Positions 34,595-48,484 of a stretch of 64,000 nucleotides of DNA are shown one piece after another. The stretch is from Anthonomus grandis grandis. Lineage: Eukaryota; Arthropoda; Insecta; Coleoptera; Curculionidae. Location: the NCBI RefSeq assembly GCF_022605725.1, contig NC_065556.1, positions 8,928,001 to 8,992,000 of the forward strand. Direction: 5' to 3'. Positions within the stretch are counted from its first letter, which is position 1, and each line of letters starts with the position of its first letter. The translations under genes were made by a program, and so were the position numbers. Under the pieces are notes generated by a model that was not told the origin of the DNA, searched no databases, and was given only the letters and a program-made list of their open reading frames with translations.

Positions 34595-37500
34595 AGGCTT
34601 AAACAAATTATATCTAAAAATTAAATTAAAATCATATCGGAACAATAGTTATAGGTAATAGTAATAGATTTTCTTTATCCTGGTTATGTCCAAAACATAA
34701 AAAGGATCATTTGAGTCATCTTGTATAACCTAAATAATAATTCTAAATTATATCTGAATAATAGATAATCTTAATTGAGTGAGATATGACTTTCTTCTTT
34801 AAACAAAATACATCAAAATATTTTTAAAAATCATTTAGGGTTAATCAAATTATATCTAAAAATTAATTTAAAATTAAATCGGAACAATCGTTAACGCTAA
34901 GAGTTATTATATTTTCTTAATTCTGGTTGTGTTCAAACCATAAAAAACATCATTTGGCTATCTCGTATATGCGAAATAGTAAATGTAAATTATATTCGAA
35001 TAATAAATAACAGTAATAGAGTGCGATATAATATTTTTTATAAAAAACAATTTATAAGAAAAATTTTAAAAATAATTTACAGTACATCAAATGAACTTCA
35101 AAAATTAAATTGGAATCAAATCGGACATTGCTATAATGATTAATTGTTCTATTGTCTTAACCCTGGTTATGTCCAAAATTTAAAAAGGATCATTTGGGTC
35201 ATCTTGTATAACCTAAATATTAATTATAAAATAAATTTGAATAATAGATAACCGTAATTGAGTGAGATATGACTATTTTTTTTAAACACAATACATTAAA
35301 ATATTTTTAAAAATCATTTAGGGTTAATCAAATTATATCTAAAAATTAAATCGGAACAATCGTTAACGCTATTATTTATTATATTTTCTTAATTCTGGTT
35401 GTGTTCAAACCGTAAAAAACATCATTTGGCTGTCTTGTATATGCGAAATAGTAAATGTAAATTATATTCGAATAAAAGATAACAGTAATAAAGTGAGATA
35501 TGATTATTTTTTTAAAAAACAATTCATAAGAAAAATTAAAATAATAATTTACAGATATGACTTTTTTCTTTAAACACAATACATTACAATATTTTTAAAA
35601 ATCATTTAGGGTTAATCAAACTATATCTAAAAATTAAATTAAAATTAAATCGGAACAATCGTTAACGCTATTAGTTATTATATTTTCTTAATTCTGGTTA
35701 TGTTCAAACCGTAAAAAACATCATTTGGCTATCTTGTATATGCGAAATAGTAAATGTAAATAAATAACAGTAATAGAGTGAGATATAATAATTTTTTTAA
35801 AAATGAATTCATAAGCAAAATTTTAAAAATAATTTAGAGTACACTAAATGAACTTCAAAAATTAAATTGGAATCAAATCGGACAATGCTATAATGATTAA
35901 TCGTTCTATTTTCTTAACCCTGGTTATGTCCAAAACCTAAAAAGGATCATTTGAGTCATCTTGTATCACCTAAATATTAATTTTGAAATAAATTTGAATA
36001 ATAGATAACCGTAATTGAGTGAGATTTGACTATTTTTTTAAAACACAATACATTAAAAAATTTTAAAAAATTATTTATGGTTAAACAAATTATATCAAAA
36101 AATTAAATTGAAATCATATCGGAACAATCGTTAACGCTATTATTTATTATATTTTCTTAATTCTGGTTGTGTTCAAACCGTAAAGAATATCATTTGGCTA
36201 TCTTGTATATGCGAAATAGTGAATGTAAATTATATTCGAAGTTTAAAAATAATTTACAGTAAATCAAATGAACTGCAAAAATTAAATTGGAATCAAAACG
36301 GACAATGCTATAATGATTAATAATTGTTCTATTTTCTTAATCCTGGTTATATTCAAAACATAAAAAGGATCATTTGGGTCATCTTGTATAACCTAAATAT
36401 TAATTTTAAATTATATCTGAATAATAGATAACCGTAATTGAGTGAGATATGACTATTTTTTTTAAACACAATACATTAAAATATTTTTAAAAATCATTTA
36501 GGGTTAATTAAATTATATCTAAAAATCAAAATGAAATCATATCGGAACAATCGTTAACGCTATTAGTTATTATATTTTCTTAGTTCTGGTTGTGTTCAAA
36601 CCGTAGAAAACATCATTTGGCTATCTTGTATATGTGAAATAGTAAATTTAAATCATATTCGAATAATAGATAACAGTAATAGAGTGAGATATAATTATTT
36701 TTTTAAAAACAATTCATAAGAAAAAGTTTAAAAATAATTTACAGTAAATCAAATGAGCTTCAAAAATTAAATTGGAATCAAATCGGACAATGCTATAACG
36801 ATTAATCGTTCTATTTTCTTAACCCTGGTTATGTCGAAACCTTAAAAAGGATCATTTGGGTCATCTTGTATAACCTAAATATTAATTTAAAAATAAATTT
36901 GAATAATAGATAACCGTTATTGAGTGAGATAAGACTATTTTTTTTAAACACAATACATTAAAAAATTATTTAGGCTTAAACAAATTATATCTAAAAATTA
37001 AATTAAAATCATATCGGAACAATAGTTAGAGGTAATAGTAATAGATTTTCTTTATCCTGGTTATGTCAAAAACATGAAAAGGATCATTTGAGTCATCTTG
37101 TATAACCTAAATAATAATTTTAAAATATATTTGAATAATAGATAATCGTAATTGAGTGAGATATGACTTTCTTCTTTAAACAAAATACATCAAAATATTT
37201 TTAAAAATCATTTAGGGTTAATCAAATTATATCTAAGAATTAATTTAAAATTAAATCGGAACAATCGTTAACGCTAAGAGTTATTTTCTTAATTCTGGTT
37301 GTGTTCAAACCATAAAAAACATCAATTGGCTATCTCGTATATGCGAAAGAGTAAATGTAAATTAAATTCGAATAATAGATAACAGTAATAGAGTGAGATA
37401 TAATAATTTTTTTAAAAAACAATTCATAAGAAAAATTTTAAAAATAGTTTAGAGTACATTAAATGAACTTTAAAAATTAAATTGAAATCATATCGGACAA

Positions 37501-38391
37501 TGCTATAATGATTATTTGTTCTATTTTCGTAACCCTGGTTATGTCCAAAACTTAAAAAGGATCATTTGAGTCATCTTGTATAACCTAAATATTAATTTTA
37601 AAATTAATTTGAATAATAGATAACCGTAATTGAGTGAGATACGACTATTCTTTTTAAACACAATACATTAAAAAATGTTAAAAAATTATTTAGGGTTAAA
37701 CAAATTATATCTAAAAATTAAATTGAAATCATATCGGACAATGCTATAATGAATAATTGTTCAATTTTCTTAACCCTGGTTATGTCCAAAACTTAAAAAG
37801 GATCATTTGAGTCATCTTGTATAACCTAAATAATAATTTTAAATTATATTTGAATAGTAGATAACCGTAATTGAGTGAGATATGACTTTTTTCTTTAAAC
37901 ACAATACATTACAATATTTTTAAAAATCATTTAGGGTTAATCAAACTATATCTAAAAATTAAATTAAAATTAAATCGGAACAATCGTTAACGCTATTAGT
38001 TATTCTATTTTCTTAATTCTGGTTATGTTCAAACCGTAAAAAACATCATTTGGCAATCTTGTATATGCGAAATAGTAAATGTAAATAAATAACAGTAATA
38101 GAGTGAGATATAATAATTTTTTTAAAAAACAATTCATAAGCAAAATTTTAAAAATAATTTAGAGTACATTAAATGAACTTCAAAAATTAAATTGGAATCA
38201 AATCGGAATGATTAATCGTTCTATTTTCTTAACCCTGGTTATGTCCAAAACTTAAAAAGGATCATTTGGGTCACCTTGTATAACCTAATTATTAATTTAA
38301 AAATAAATTTGAATAATAGATAACCGTTATTGAGTGAGATATGACTATTTTTTTTAAACACAATACATTAAAAAATTTTAAAAAATGATTT
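34595..38391. repeat. 3978-bp HOR, copy 1 (182-bp internal deletion)
   Basis: This is the first copy of the best-preserved HOR. The left edge is taken at AGGCTTAAACAAATT (34,595), which matches 38,392 and 42,370. Before it, the flank (AAAATGTTAAAAAATT) differs from the other copies. Copy 1 is 3797 bp long because it lacks 182 bp at 35,554/35,555, where TTTACAG runs straight into ATATGACTTTTTTCTTT. Downstream the offset to copy 2 is exactly 3978 bp (ATGAATTCATAAGC at 35,803 and 39,781). It includes the shared scar ATATTCGAA/GTTTAAAAAT at 36,240 and the palindrome AACGATTAATCGTT near 36,797. Confidence 0.92.
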
Positions 38392-41300
38392 AGGCTTAAA
38401 CAAATTATATCTAAAAATTAAATTAAAATCATATCGGAACAATAGTTATAGGTAATAGTAATAGATTTTCTTTATCCTGGTTATGTCCAAAACATAAAAA
38501 GGATCATTTGAGTCATCTTGTATAACCTAAATAATAATTCTAAATTATATCTGAATAATAGATAATCTTAATTGAGTGAGATATGACTTTCTTCTTTAAA
38601 CAAAATACATCAAAATATTTTTAAAAATCATTTAGGGTTAATCAAATTATATCTAAAAATTAATTTAAAATTAAATCGGAACAATCGTTAACGCTAAGAG
38701 TTATTATATGTTCTTAATTCTGGTTGTGTTCAAACCATAAAAAACATCATTTGGCTATCTCGTATATGCGAAATAGTAAATGTAAATTATATTCGAATAA
38801 TAAATAACAGTAATAGAGTGCGATATAATATTTTTTATAAAAAACAATTTATAAGAAAAATTTTAAAAATAATTTACAGTACATCAAATGAACTTCAAAA
38901 ATTAAATTGGAATCAAATCGGACATTGCTATAATGATTAATTGTTCTATTGTCTTAACCCTGGTTATGTCCAAAATTTAAAAAGGATCATTTGGGTCATC
39001 TTGTATAACCTAAATATTAATTATAAAATAAATTGAATAATAGATAACCGTAATTGAGTGAGATATGACTATTTTTTTTAAACACAATACATTAAAATAT
39101 TTTTAAAAATCATTTAGGGTTAATCAAATTATATCTAAAAATTAAATCGGAACAATCGTTAACGCTATTATTTATTATATTTTCTTAATTCTGGTTGTGT
39201 TCAAACCGTAAAAAACATCATTTGGCTGTCTTGTATATGCGAAATAGTAAATGTAAATTATATTCGAATAAAAGATAACAGTAATAGAGTGAGATATGAT
39301 TATTTTTTTAAAAAACAATTCATAAGGAAAATTAAAAAAATAATTTACAGTACATCAAATAAACTTCAAAATTAAATTGGAATCAAATCGGACAATGCTA
39401 TAATGATTAATTGTTCTATTTCTTAACCCTGGTTATGCCCAAAACTTAAAAAGGATCATTTGGGTCATCTTGTATAACCTAAATATTAATTTTGAAATAA
39501 ATTTGAATAATAGATAACCGTAATTGAGTGAGATATGACTTTTTTCTTTAAACACAATACATTACAATATTTTTAAAAATCATTTAGGGTTAATCAAACT
39601 ATATCTAAAAATTAAATTAAAATTAAATCGGAACAATCGTTAACGCTATTAGTTATTATATTTTCTTAATTCTGGTTATGTTCAAACCGTAAAAAACATC
39701 ATTTGGCTAACTTGTATATGCGAAATAGTAAATGTAAATAAATAACAGTAATAGAGTGAGATATAATAATTTTTTTAAAAATGAATTCATAAGCAAAATT
39801 TTAAAAATAATTTAGAGTACACTAAATGAACTTCAAAAATTAAATTGGAATCAAATCGGACAATGCTATAATGATTAATCGTTCTATTTTCTTAACCCTG
39901 GTTATGTCCAAAACCTAAAAAGGATCATTTGAGTCATCTTGTATCACCTAAATATTAATTTTGAAATAAATTTGAATAATAGATAACCGTAATTGAGTGA
40001 GATTTGACTATTTTTTTAAAACACAATACATTAAAAAATTTTAAAAAATTATTTATGGTTAAACAAATTATATCAAAAAATTAAATTGAAATCATATCGG
40101 AACAATCGTTAACGCTATTATTTATTATATTTTCTTAATTCTGGTTGTGTTCAAACCGTAAAGAATATCATTTGGCTATCTTGTATATGCGAAATAGTGA
40201 ATGTAAATTATATTCGAAGTTTAAAAATAATTTACAGTAAATCAAATGAACTGCAAAAATTAAATTGGAATCAAAACGGACAATGCTATAATGATTAATA
40301 ATTGTTCTATTTTCTTAATCCTGGTTATATTCAAAACATAAAAAGGATCATTTGGGTCATCTTGTATAACCTAAATATTAATTTTAAATTATATCTGAAT
40401 AATAGATAACCGTAATTGAGTGAGATATGACTATTTTTTTTAAACACAATACATTAAAATATTTTTAAAAATCATTTAGGGTTAATCAAATTATATCTAA
40501 AAATCAAAATGAAATCATATCGGAACAATCGTTAACGCTATTAGTTATTATATTTTCTTAGTTCTGGTTGTGTTCAAACCGTAGAAAACATCATTTGGCT
40601 ATCTTGTATATGTGAAATAGTAAATTTAAATCATATTCGAATAATAGATAACAGTAATAGAGTGAGATATAATTATTTTTTTAAAAACAATTCATAAGAA
40701 AAAGTTTAAAAATAATTTACAGTAAATCAAATGAGCTTCAAAAATTAAATTGGAATCAAATCGGACAATGCTATAACGATTAATCGTTCTATTTTCTTAA
40801 CCCTGGTTATGTCGAAACCTTAAAAAGGATCATTTGGGTCATCTTGTATAACCTAAATATTAATTTAAAAATAAATTTGAATAATAGATAACCGTTATTG
40901 AGTGAGATAAGACTATTTTTTTTAAACACAATACATTAAAAAATTATTTAGGCTTAAACAAATTATATCTAAAAATTAAATTAAAATCATATCGGAACAA
41001 TAGTTAGAGGTAATAGTAATAGATTTTCTTTATCCTGGTTATGTCAAAAACATGAAAAGGATCATTTGAGTCATCTTGTATAACCTAAATAATAATTTTA
41101 AAATATATTTGAATAATAGATAATCGTAATTGAGTGAGATATGACTTTCTTCTTTAAACAAAATACATCAAAATATTTTTAAAAATCATTTAGGGTTAAT
41201 CAAATTATATCTAAGAATTAATTTAAAATTAAATCGGAACAATCGTTAACGCTAAGAGTTATTTTCTTAATTCTGGTTGTGTTCAAACCATAAAAAACAT

Positions 41301-42369
41301 CAATTGGCTATCTCGTATATGCGAAAGAGTAAATGTAAATTAAATTCGAATAATAGATAACAGTAATAGAGTGAGATATAATAATTTTTTTAAAAAACAA
41401 TTCATAAGAAAAATTTTAAAAATAGTTTAGAGTACATTAAATGAACTTTAAAAATTAAATTGAAATCATATCGGACAATGCTATAATGATTATTTGTTCT
41501 ATTTTCTTAACCCTGGTTATGTCCAAAACTTAAAAAGGATCATTTGAGTCATCTTGTATAACCTAAATATTAATTTTAAAATTAATTTGAATAATAGATA
41601 ACCGTAATTGAGTGAGATACGACTATTCTTTTTAAACACAATACATTAAAAAATGTTAAAAAATTATTTAGGGTTAAACAAATTATATCTAAAAATTAAA
41701 TTGAAATCATATCGGACAATGCTATAATGAATAATTGTTCAATTTTCTTAACCCTGGTTATGTCCAAAACTTAAAAAGGATCATTTGAGTCATCTTGTAT
41801 AACCTAAATAATAATTTTAAATTATATTTGAATAGTAGATAACCGTAATTGAGTGAGATATGACTTTTTTCTTTAAACACAATACATTACAATATTTTTA
41901 AAAATCATTTAGGGTTAATCAAACTATATCTAAAAATTAAATTAAAATTAAATCGGAACAATCGTTAACGCTATTAGTTATTCTATTTTCTTAATTCTGG
42001 TTATGTTCAAACCGTAAAAAACATCATTTGGCAATCTTGTATATGCGAAATAGTAAATGTAAATAAATAACAGTAATAGAGTGAGATATAATAATTTTTT
42101 TAAAAAACAATTCATAAGCAAAATTTTAAAAATAATTTAGAGTACATTAAATGAACTTCAAAAATTAAATTGGAATCAAATCGGAATGATTAATCGTTCT
42201 ATTTTCTTAACCCTGGTTATGTCCAAAACTTAAAAAGGATCATTTGGGTCACCTTGTATAACCTAATTATTAATTTAAAAATAAATTTGAATAATAGATA
42301 ACCGTTATTGAGTGAGATATGACTATTTTTTTTAAACACAATACATTAAAAAATTTTAAAAAATGATTT
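38392..42369. repeat. 3978-bp HOR, copy 2 (complete)
   Basis: This copy is complete, about 16.5 monomer lengths, and not a whole number because several member monomers are truncated. Shared anchor pairs with copy 3 are 38,538/42,516, 39,781/43,759 and 40,219/44,197, each exactly 3978 bp apart. Only scattered substitutions separate the copies by eye (for example CATAAGGAAA near 39,325 against CATAAGAAAA in copy 3). Internal scars repeated in each copy: a head-box fusion at 40,218, and TTCAAAATTAAATTGG with a lost A near 39,366. Confidence 0.94.
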
Positions 42370-45022
42370 AGGCTTAAACAAATTATATCTAAAAATTAAA
42401 TTAAAATCATATCGGAACAATAGTTATAGGTAATAGTAATAGATTTTCTTTATCCTGGTTATGTCCAAAACATAAAAAGGATCATTTGAGTCATCTTGTA
42501 TAACCTAAATAATAATTCTAAATTATATCTGAATAATAGATAATCTTAATTGAGTGAGATATGACTTTCTTCTTTAAACAAAATACATCAAAATATTTTT
42601 AAAAATCATATAGGGTTAAGCAAATTATATCTAAAAATTAATTTAAAATTAAATCGGAACAATCGTTAACGCTAAGAGTTATTATATGTTCTTAATTCTG
42701 GTTGTGTTCAAACCATAAAAAACATCATTTGGCTATCTCGTATATGCGAAATAGTAAATGTAAATTATATTCGAATAATAAATAACAGTAATAGAGTGCG
42801 ATATAATATTTTTTATAAAAAACAATTTATAAGAAAAATTTTAAAAATAATTTACAGTACATCAAATGAACTTCAAAAATTAAATTGGAATCAAATCGGA
42901 CATTGCTATAATGATTAATTGTTCTATTGTCTTAACCCTGGTTATGTCCAAAATTTAAAAAGGATCATTTGGGTCATCTTGTATAACCTAAATATTAATT
43001 ATAAAATAAATTGAATAATAGATAACCGTAATTGAGTGAGATATGACTATTTTTTTTAAACACAATACATTAAAATATTTTTAAAAATCATTTAGGGTTA
43101 ATCAAATTATATCTAAAAATTAAATCGGAACAATCGTTAACGCTATTATTTATTATATTTTCTTAATTCTGGTTGTGTTCAAACCGTAAAAAACATCATT
43201 TGGCTGTCTTGTATATGCGAAATAGTAAATGTAAATTATATTCGAATAAAAGATAACAGTAATAGAGTGAGATATGATTATTTTTTTAAAAAACAATTCA
43301 TAAGAAAAATTAAAAAAATAATTTACAGTACATCAAATAAACTTCAAAATTAAATTGGAATCAAATCGGACAATGCTATAATGATTAATTGTTCTATTTC
43401 TTAACCCTGGTTATGCCCAAAACTTAAAAAGGATCATTTGGGTCATCTTGTATAACCTAAATATTAATTTTGAAATAAATTTGAATAATAGATAACCGTA
43501 ATTGAGTGAGATATGACTTTTTTCTTTAAACACAATACATTACAATATTTTTAAAAATCATTTAGGGTTAATCAAACTATATCTAAAAATTAAATTAAAA
43601 TTAAATCGGAACAATCGTTAACGCTATTAGTTATTATATTTTCTTAATTCTGGTTATGTTCAAACCGTAAAAAACATCATTTGGCTAACTTGTATATGCG
43701 AAATAGTAAATGTAAATAAATAACAGTAATAGAGTGAGATATAATAATTTTTTTAAAAATGAATTCATAAGCAAAATTTTAAAAATAATTTAGAGTACAC
43801 TAAATGAACTTCAAAAATTAAATTGGAATCAAATCGGACAATGCTATAATGATTAATCGTTCTATTTTCTTAACCCTGGTTATGTCCAAAACCTAAAAAG
43901 GATCATTTGAGTCATCTTGTATCACCTAAATATTAATTTTGAAATAAATTTGAATAATAGATAACCGTAATTGAGTGAGATTTGACTATTTTTTTAAAAC
44001 ACAATACATTAAAAAATTTTAAAAAATTATTTATGGTTAAACAAATTATATCAAAAAATTAAATTGAAATCATATCGGAACAATCGTTAACGCTATTATT
44101 TATTATATTTTCTTAATTCTGGTTGTGTTCAAACCGTAAAGAATATCATTTGGCTATCTTGTATATGCGAAATAGTGAATGTAAATTATATTCGAAGTTT
44201 AAAAATAATTTACAGTAAATCAAATGAACGGCAAAAATTAAATTGGAATCAAAACGGACAATGCTATAATGATTAATAATCGTTCTATTTTCTTAATCCT
44301 GGTTATATTCAAAACATAAAAAGGATCATTTGGGTCATCTTGTATAACCTAAATATTAATTTTAAATTATATCTGAATAATAGATTACCGTAATTGAGTG
44401 AGATATGACTATTTTTTTTTAACACAATACATTAAAATATTTTTAAAAATCATTTAGGGTTAATCAAATTATATCTAAAAATCAAAATGAAATCATATCG
44501 GAACAATCGTTAACGCTATTAGTTATTATATTTTCTTAGTTCTGGTTGTGTTCAAACCGTAGAAAACATCATTTGGCTATCTTGTATATGTGAAATAGTA
44601 AATTTAAATCATATTCGAATAATAGATAACAGTAATAGAGTGAGATATAATTATTTTTTTAAAAACAATTCATAAGAAAAAGTTTAAAAATAATTTACAG
44701 TAAATCAAATGAGCTTCAAAAATTAAATTGGAATCAAATCGGACAATGCTATAACGATTAATCGTTCTATTTTCTTAACCCTGGTTATGTCGAAACCTTA
44801 AAAAGGATCATTTGGGTCATCTTGTATAACCCAAATATTAATTTAAAAATAAATTTGAATAATAGATAACCGTTATTGAGTGAGATATGACTATTTTTTT
44901 TAAACACAATACATTAAAAAATTATTTAGGCTTAAACAAATTATATCTAAAAATTAAATTAAAATCATATCGGAACAATAGTTAGAGGTAATAGTAATAG
45001 ATTTTCTTTATCCTGGTTATGT
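42370..45022. repeat. 3978-bp HOR, copy 3 (partial)
   Basis: Follows copy 2 without a gap and matches it to 45,022, about 2650 bp. At 45,022/45,023 the sequence reads GGTTATGTGGAGTGAG, where copy 2 has 86 more bases between GTTATGT and GAGTGAG. After this deletion similarity continues for perhaps 100 bp and then departs (TTATTATATTTTC instead of the TTATTTTC of copies 1 and 2). Private changes include AACGGCAAAAATT near 44,228, CCCAAATATT near 44,831 and TCATATAGGGTTAAGC near 42,607. Confidence 0.92.
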
Positions 45023-47034
45023 GGAGTGAGATATGACTTTCTTCTTTAAACAAAATACATCAAAATATTTTTAAAAATCATTTAGGTTTAATCAAATTAT
45101 ATCTAAGAATTAATTTAAAATTAAATCGGAACAATCGTTAACGCTAAGAGTTATTATATTTTCTTAATTCTGGTTGTGTTCAAACCATAAAAAACATCAT
45201 TTGGCTATCTCGTATATGCGAAATAGTAAATGTAAATTATATTCGAATAATAAATAACAGTAATAGAGTGCGATATAATATTTTTATAAGAAAAATTTTA
45301 AAAATAATTTACAGTACATCAAATGAACTTCAAAAATTAAATTGGAATCAAATCGGACATTGCTATAATGATTAATCGTTCTATTTTCTTAACCCTGGTT
45401 ATGTCCAAAACTTAAAAAGGATCATTTGAGTCATCTTGTATAACCTAAATAATAATAATTTTAAATTATATTTGAATAATAGATAATCGTAATTGAGTGA
45501 GATATGACTTTTTTCTTTAAACACAATACATCAAAATATTTTTAAAAATCATTTAAGGTTAAACAAATTATATCAAAAAATTAATTTAAAATTAAATCGG
45601 AACAATCGTTAACGCTAAGAGTTATTATATTTTCTTAATTCTGGTTGTGTTCAAACCATAAAAAACATCATTTGGCTATCTCGTATATACGAAATAGTAA
45701 ATGTTAATTATATTCGAATAATAAATAACAGTAATAGAGTGGGATATAATAATTTTTTTAAAAAACAATTCGTAAGAAAAATTTTAAAAATAATTTAGAG
45801 TACATTAAATGAACTTTAAAAATTAAATTGAAATCATATCGGACAATGCTATAATGATTAATTGTTCTATTTTCTTAACCCTGGATATGTCCAAAACTTA
45901 AAAAGGATCATTTGAGTCATCTTGTATAACCTAAATATTAATTTTAAAATTAATTTGAATAATAGATAACCGTAATTGAGTGAGATATGACTATTTTTTT
46001 AAAACACAATACATTAAAAAATTTTAAAAAATTATTTAGGGTTAAACAAATTATATCTAAAAATTAAATTGAAATCATATCGGAACAATAGCTATAGGTA
46101 ATAGTAATCGATTTTCTTTATCCTGGTTATGTCCAAAACATAAAAAGGATCATTTGAGTCAACTTGTATAACCTAAATATTAATTTTAAAATAAATTTGA
46201 ATAATAGATAACCGTAATAGAGTGAGATATGATTATTTTTTTAAAAAACAATTCATAAGAAAATTTTAAAAAATAATTTACAGTACATCAAATAAACTTC
46301 AAAAATTAAATTGGAATCAAATCGGACAATGCTATAATGATTAATTGTTCTATTTTCTTAACCCTAGTTATGCCCAAAACTTAAAAAGTATCATTTGGGT
46401 CATCTTGTATAACCTAAATATTAATTTTAAAATAAATTTGAATAATAGATAATCGTAATTGAGTTAGATATGACTATTTTTTTTAAACACAATACAATAA
46501 AATATTTTTAAAAATCATTTAGGGTTAATCAAATTATATCTAAAAACTAAATAAAAATTAAATCGGAGCAATCGTTAACGCTATTAGTTATTATATTTTC
46601 TTAATTCTGGTTGTGTTCAAACCGTAAAGAATATCATTTGGCTATCTTGTATATGCGAAATAGTAAATTTAAATCATATTCGAATAATAGATAACAGTAA
46701 TAGACTGAGATATAATTATTTTATCAAAAAACAATTCATAAGAAAAATTTTAAAAATAATTTACAGTAAATCACATGAACTTCAAAAATTAAATTGAAAT
46801 CATATCGGACAATGCTATAATCATTAATTGTTCTATTTTCTTAACCCTGGTTATGTCCAAAACTTAAAAAGGATTATTTAAGTCATCTTGTATAACCTAA
46901 ATATTAATTTTAAAATTAATTTGAATAATAGATAACCGTAATTGAGTGAGATACGACAATTGTTTTTAAACACAATACATTAAAAAATTTTAAAAAATTA
47001 TTTAGGGTTAAACAAATTATATCTAAAAATTAAA
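45023..47034. repeat. Mixed A/B/C monomers
   Basis: Begins after the deletion that ends HOR copy 3. It contains B and A monomers with GTGCGATATAAT heads, a tail variant AATAATAATAATTTT near 45,450, and a C monomer at about 46,060-46,180 that joins an A-type left half (TAGAGTGAGATATGATT). A second C follows near 46,930-47,160. From about 46,560 the order resembles 11,180-11,900. Confidence 0.65.
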
Positions 47035-47759
47035 TTAAAAAATCATATCGGAACAATAGCTATAGGTAATAGTAATCGATTTTCTTTATCCTGGTTATGT
47101 CCAAAACATAAAAAGGTTCATTTGAGTCAACTTGTATAACCTAAATAATATTTTTAAATTATATTTGAATAATAGATAACCGTAATTGATTGAGATATAA
47201 CTTTTTTCTTTAAACACGATACATCAAAATATTTTTAAAAATCATTTAGGGTTAATCAAATTATATCTAAAAATTAATTTAAAATTAAATAGGAACAATC
47301 TTTAACGCTATCAGTTATTATATTTTCTTAATTCTGGTTGTGTTCAAACCGTAAAAAACATCATTGGGCTACCTTGTATATGCGAAATAGTAAATTTAAA
47401 TTCTATTCGAATAATAGATAACAGTAGTAGAGTGCGATATAATTATTTTTTTAAAAAACAATTCATAAGAAAAATTTTAAAAATAATTTACAGTACATCA
47501 AATGAACTTCAAAAATTAAATTGGAAGCAAATTGGACATTGCTATAATGATTAATTGTTCTATTTTCTTAACCCTGGTTATGTCCAAAACTTAAAAAGGA
47601 TCATTTGAGTGATCTTGTATAACCTAAATATTAATTTTAAAATAAAATTGAATAATAGATAACCGTAATTGAGTGAGATATTACTATTTTTTTAAAACAT
47701 AATACATTAAATTATTTTTAAAAATTATTTAGGGTTAATCAAATTATATCTAAAAATTA
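47035..47759. repeat. 725-bp trimer, copy 1
   Basis: This is a C-B-A trimer. ATCATATCGGAACAATAGC at 47,042 matches 47,767, and AGGAACAATCTTTAACGC at 47,291 matches 48,016, both 725 bp apart. Rare shared variants are TAAATAGGAACAATC (instead of TAAATCGGAAC), CATCATTGGGCTACC, AGTAGTAGAGTGCGATA and GGAAGCAAATTGGACATTG. The odd number of monomers breaks the usual A/B alternation. Confidence 0.88.
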
Positions 47760-48484
47760 AATTGAAATCATATCGGAACAATAGCTATAGGTAATAGTAA
47801 TCGATTTTCTTTATCCTGGTTATGTCCAAAACATAAAAAGGTTCATTTGAGTCAACTTGTATAACCTAAATAATATTTTTAAATTATATTTGAATAATAG
47901 ATAACCGTAATTGATTGAGATATAACTTTTTTCTTTAAACACGATACATCAAAATATTTTTAAAAATCATTTAGGGTTAATCAAATTATATCTAAAAATT
48001 AATTTAAAATTAAATAGGAACAATCTTTAACGCTATCAGTTATTATATTTTCTTAATTCTGGTTGTGTTCAAACCGTAAAAAACATCATTGGGCTACCTT
48101 GTATATGCGAAATAGTAAATTTAAATTCTATTCGAATAATAGATAACAGTAGTAGAGTGCGATATAATTATTTTTTTAAAAAACAATTCATAAGAAAAAT
48201 TTTAAAAATAATTTACAGTACATCAAATGAACTTCAAAAATTAAATTGGAAGCAAATTGGACATTGCTATAATGATTAATTGTTCTATTTTCTTAACCCT
48301 GGTTATGTCCAAAACTTAAAAAGGATCATTTGAGTGATCTTGTATAACCTAAATATTAATTTTAAAATAAAATTGAATAATCGATAATCGTAATTGAGTG
48401 AGATATTACTATTTTTTTAAAACATAATACATTAAATTATTTTTAAAAATTATTTAGGGTTAATCAAATTATATCTAAAAATTA
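47760..48484. repeat. 725-bp trimer, copy 2
   Basis: Near-identical tandem copy of 47,035-47,759. The differences seen are TCGATAATCG near 48,379 (copy 1 AGATAACCG). At the very end the sequence continues as AATTAAAATTAAAACGGAAT rather than into another C monomer. A related B monomer with CATTGGGCTACC follows at 48,570, so the same lineage extends slightly beyond the exact repeat. Confidence 0.88.

Noticed and set aside
35379..35579. 66-codon open frame on the - strand
   Set aside because: It starts with TTG and crosses the private 182-bp deletion junction at 35,554/35,555, which joined two monomer parts. Copies 2 and 3 of the same HOR do not have it. It is an accidental frame.
6494..45022. 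Large duplications as assembly artefacts
   Set aside because: Not proven either way, but the copies differ by private substitutions and by distinct indels (472-bp gain, 182-bp and 86-bp deletions). This argues against simple duplicated contig sequence. Long-read coverage would settle it.
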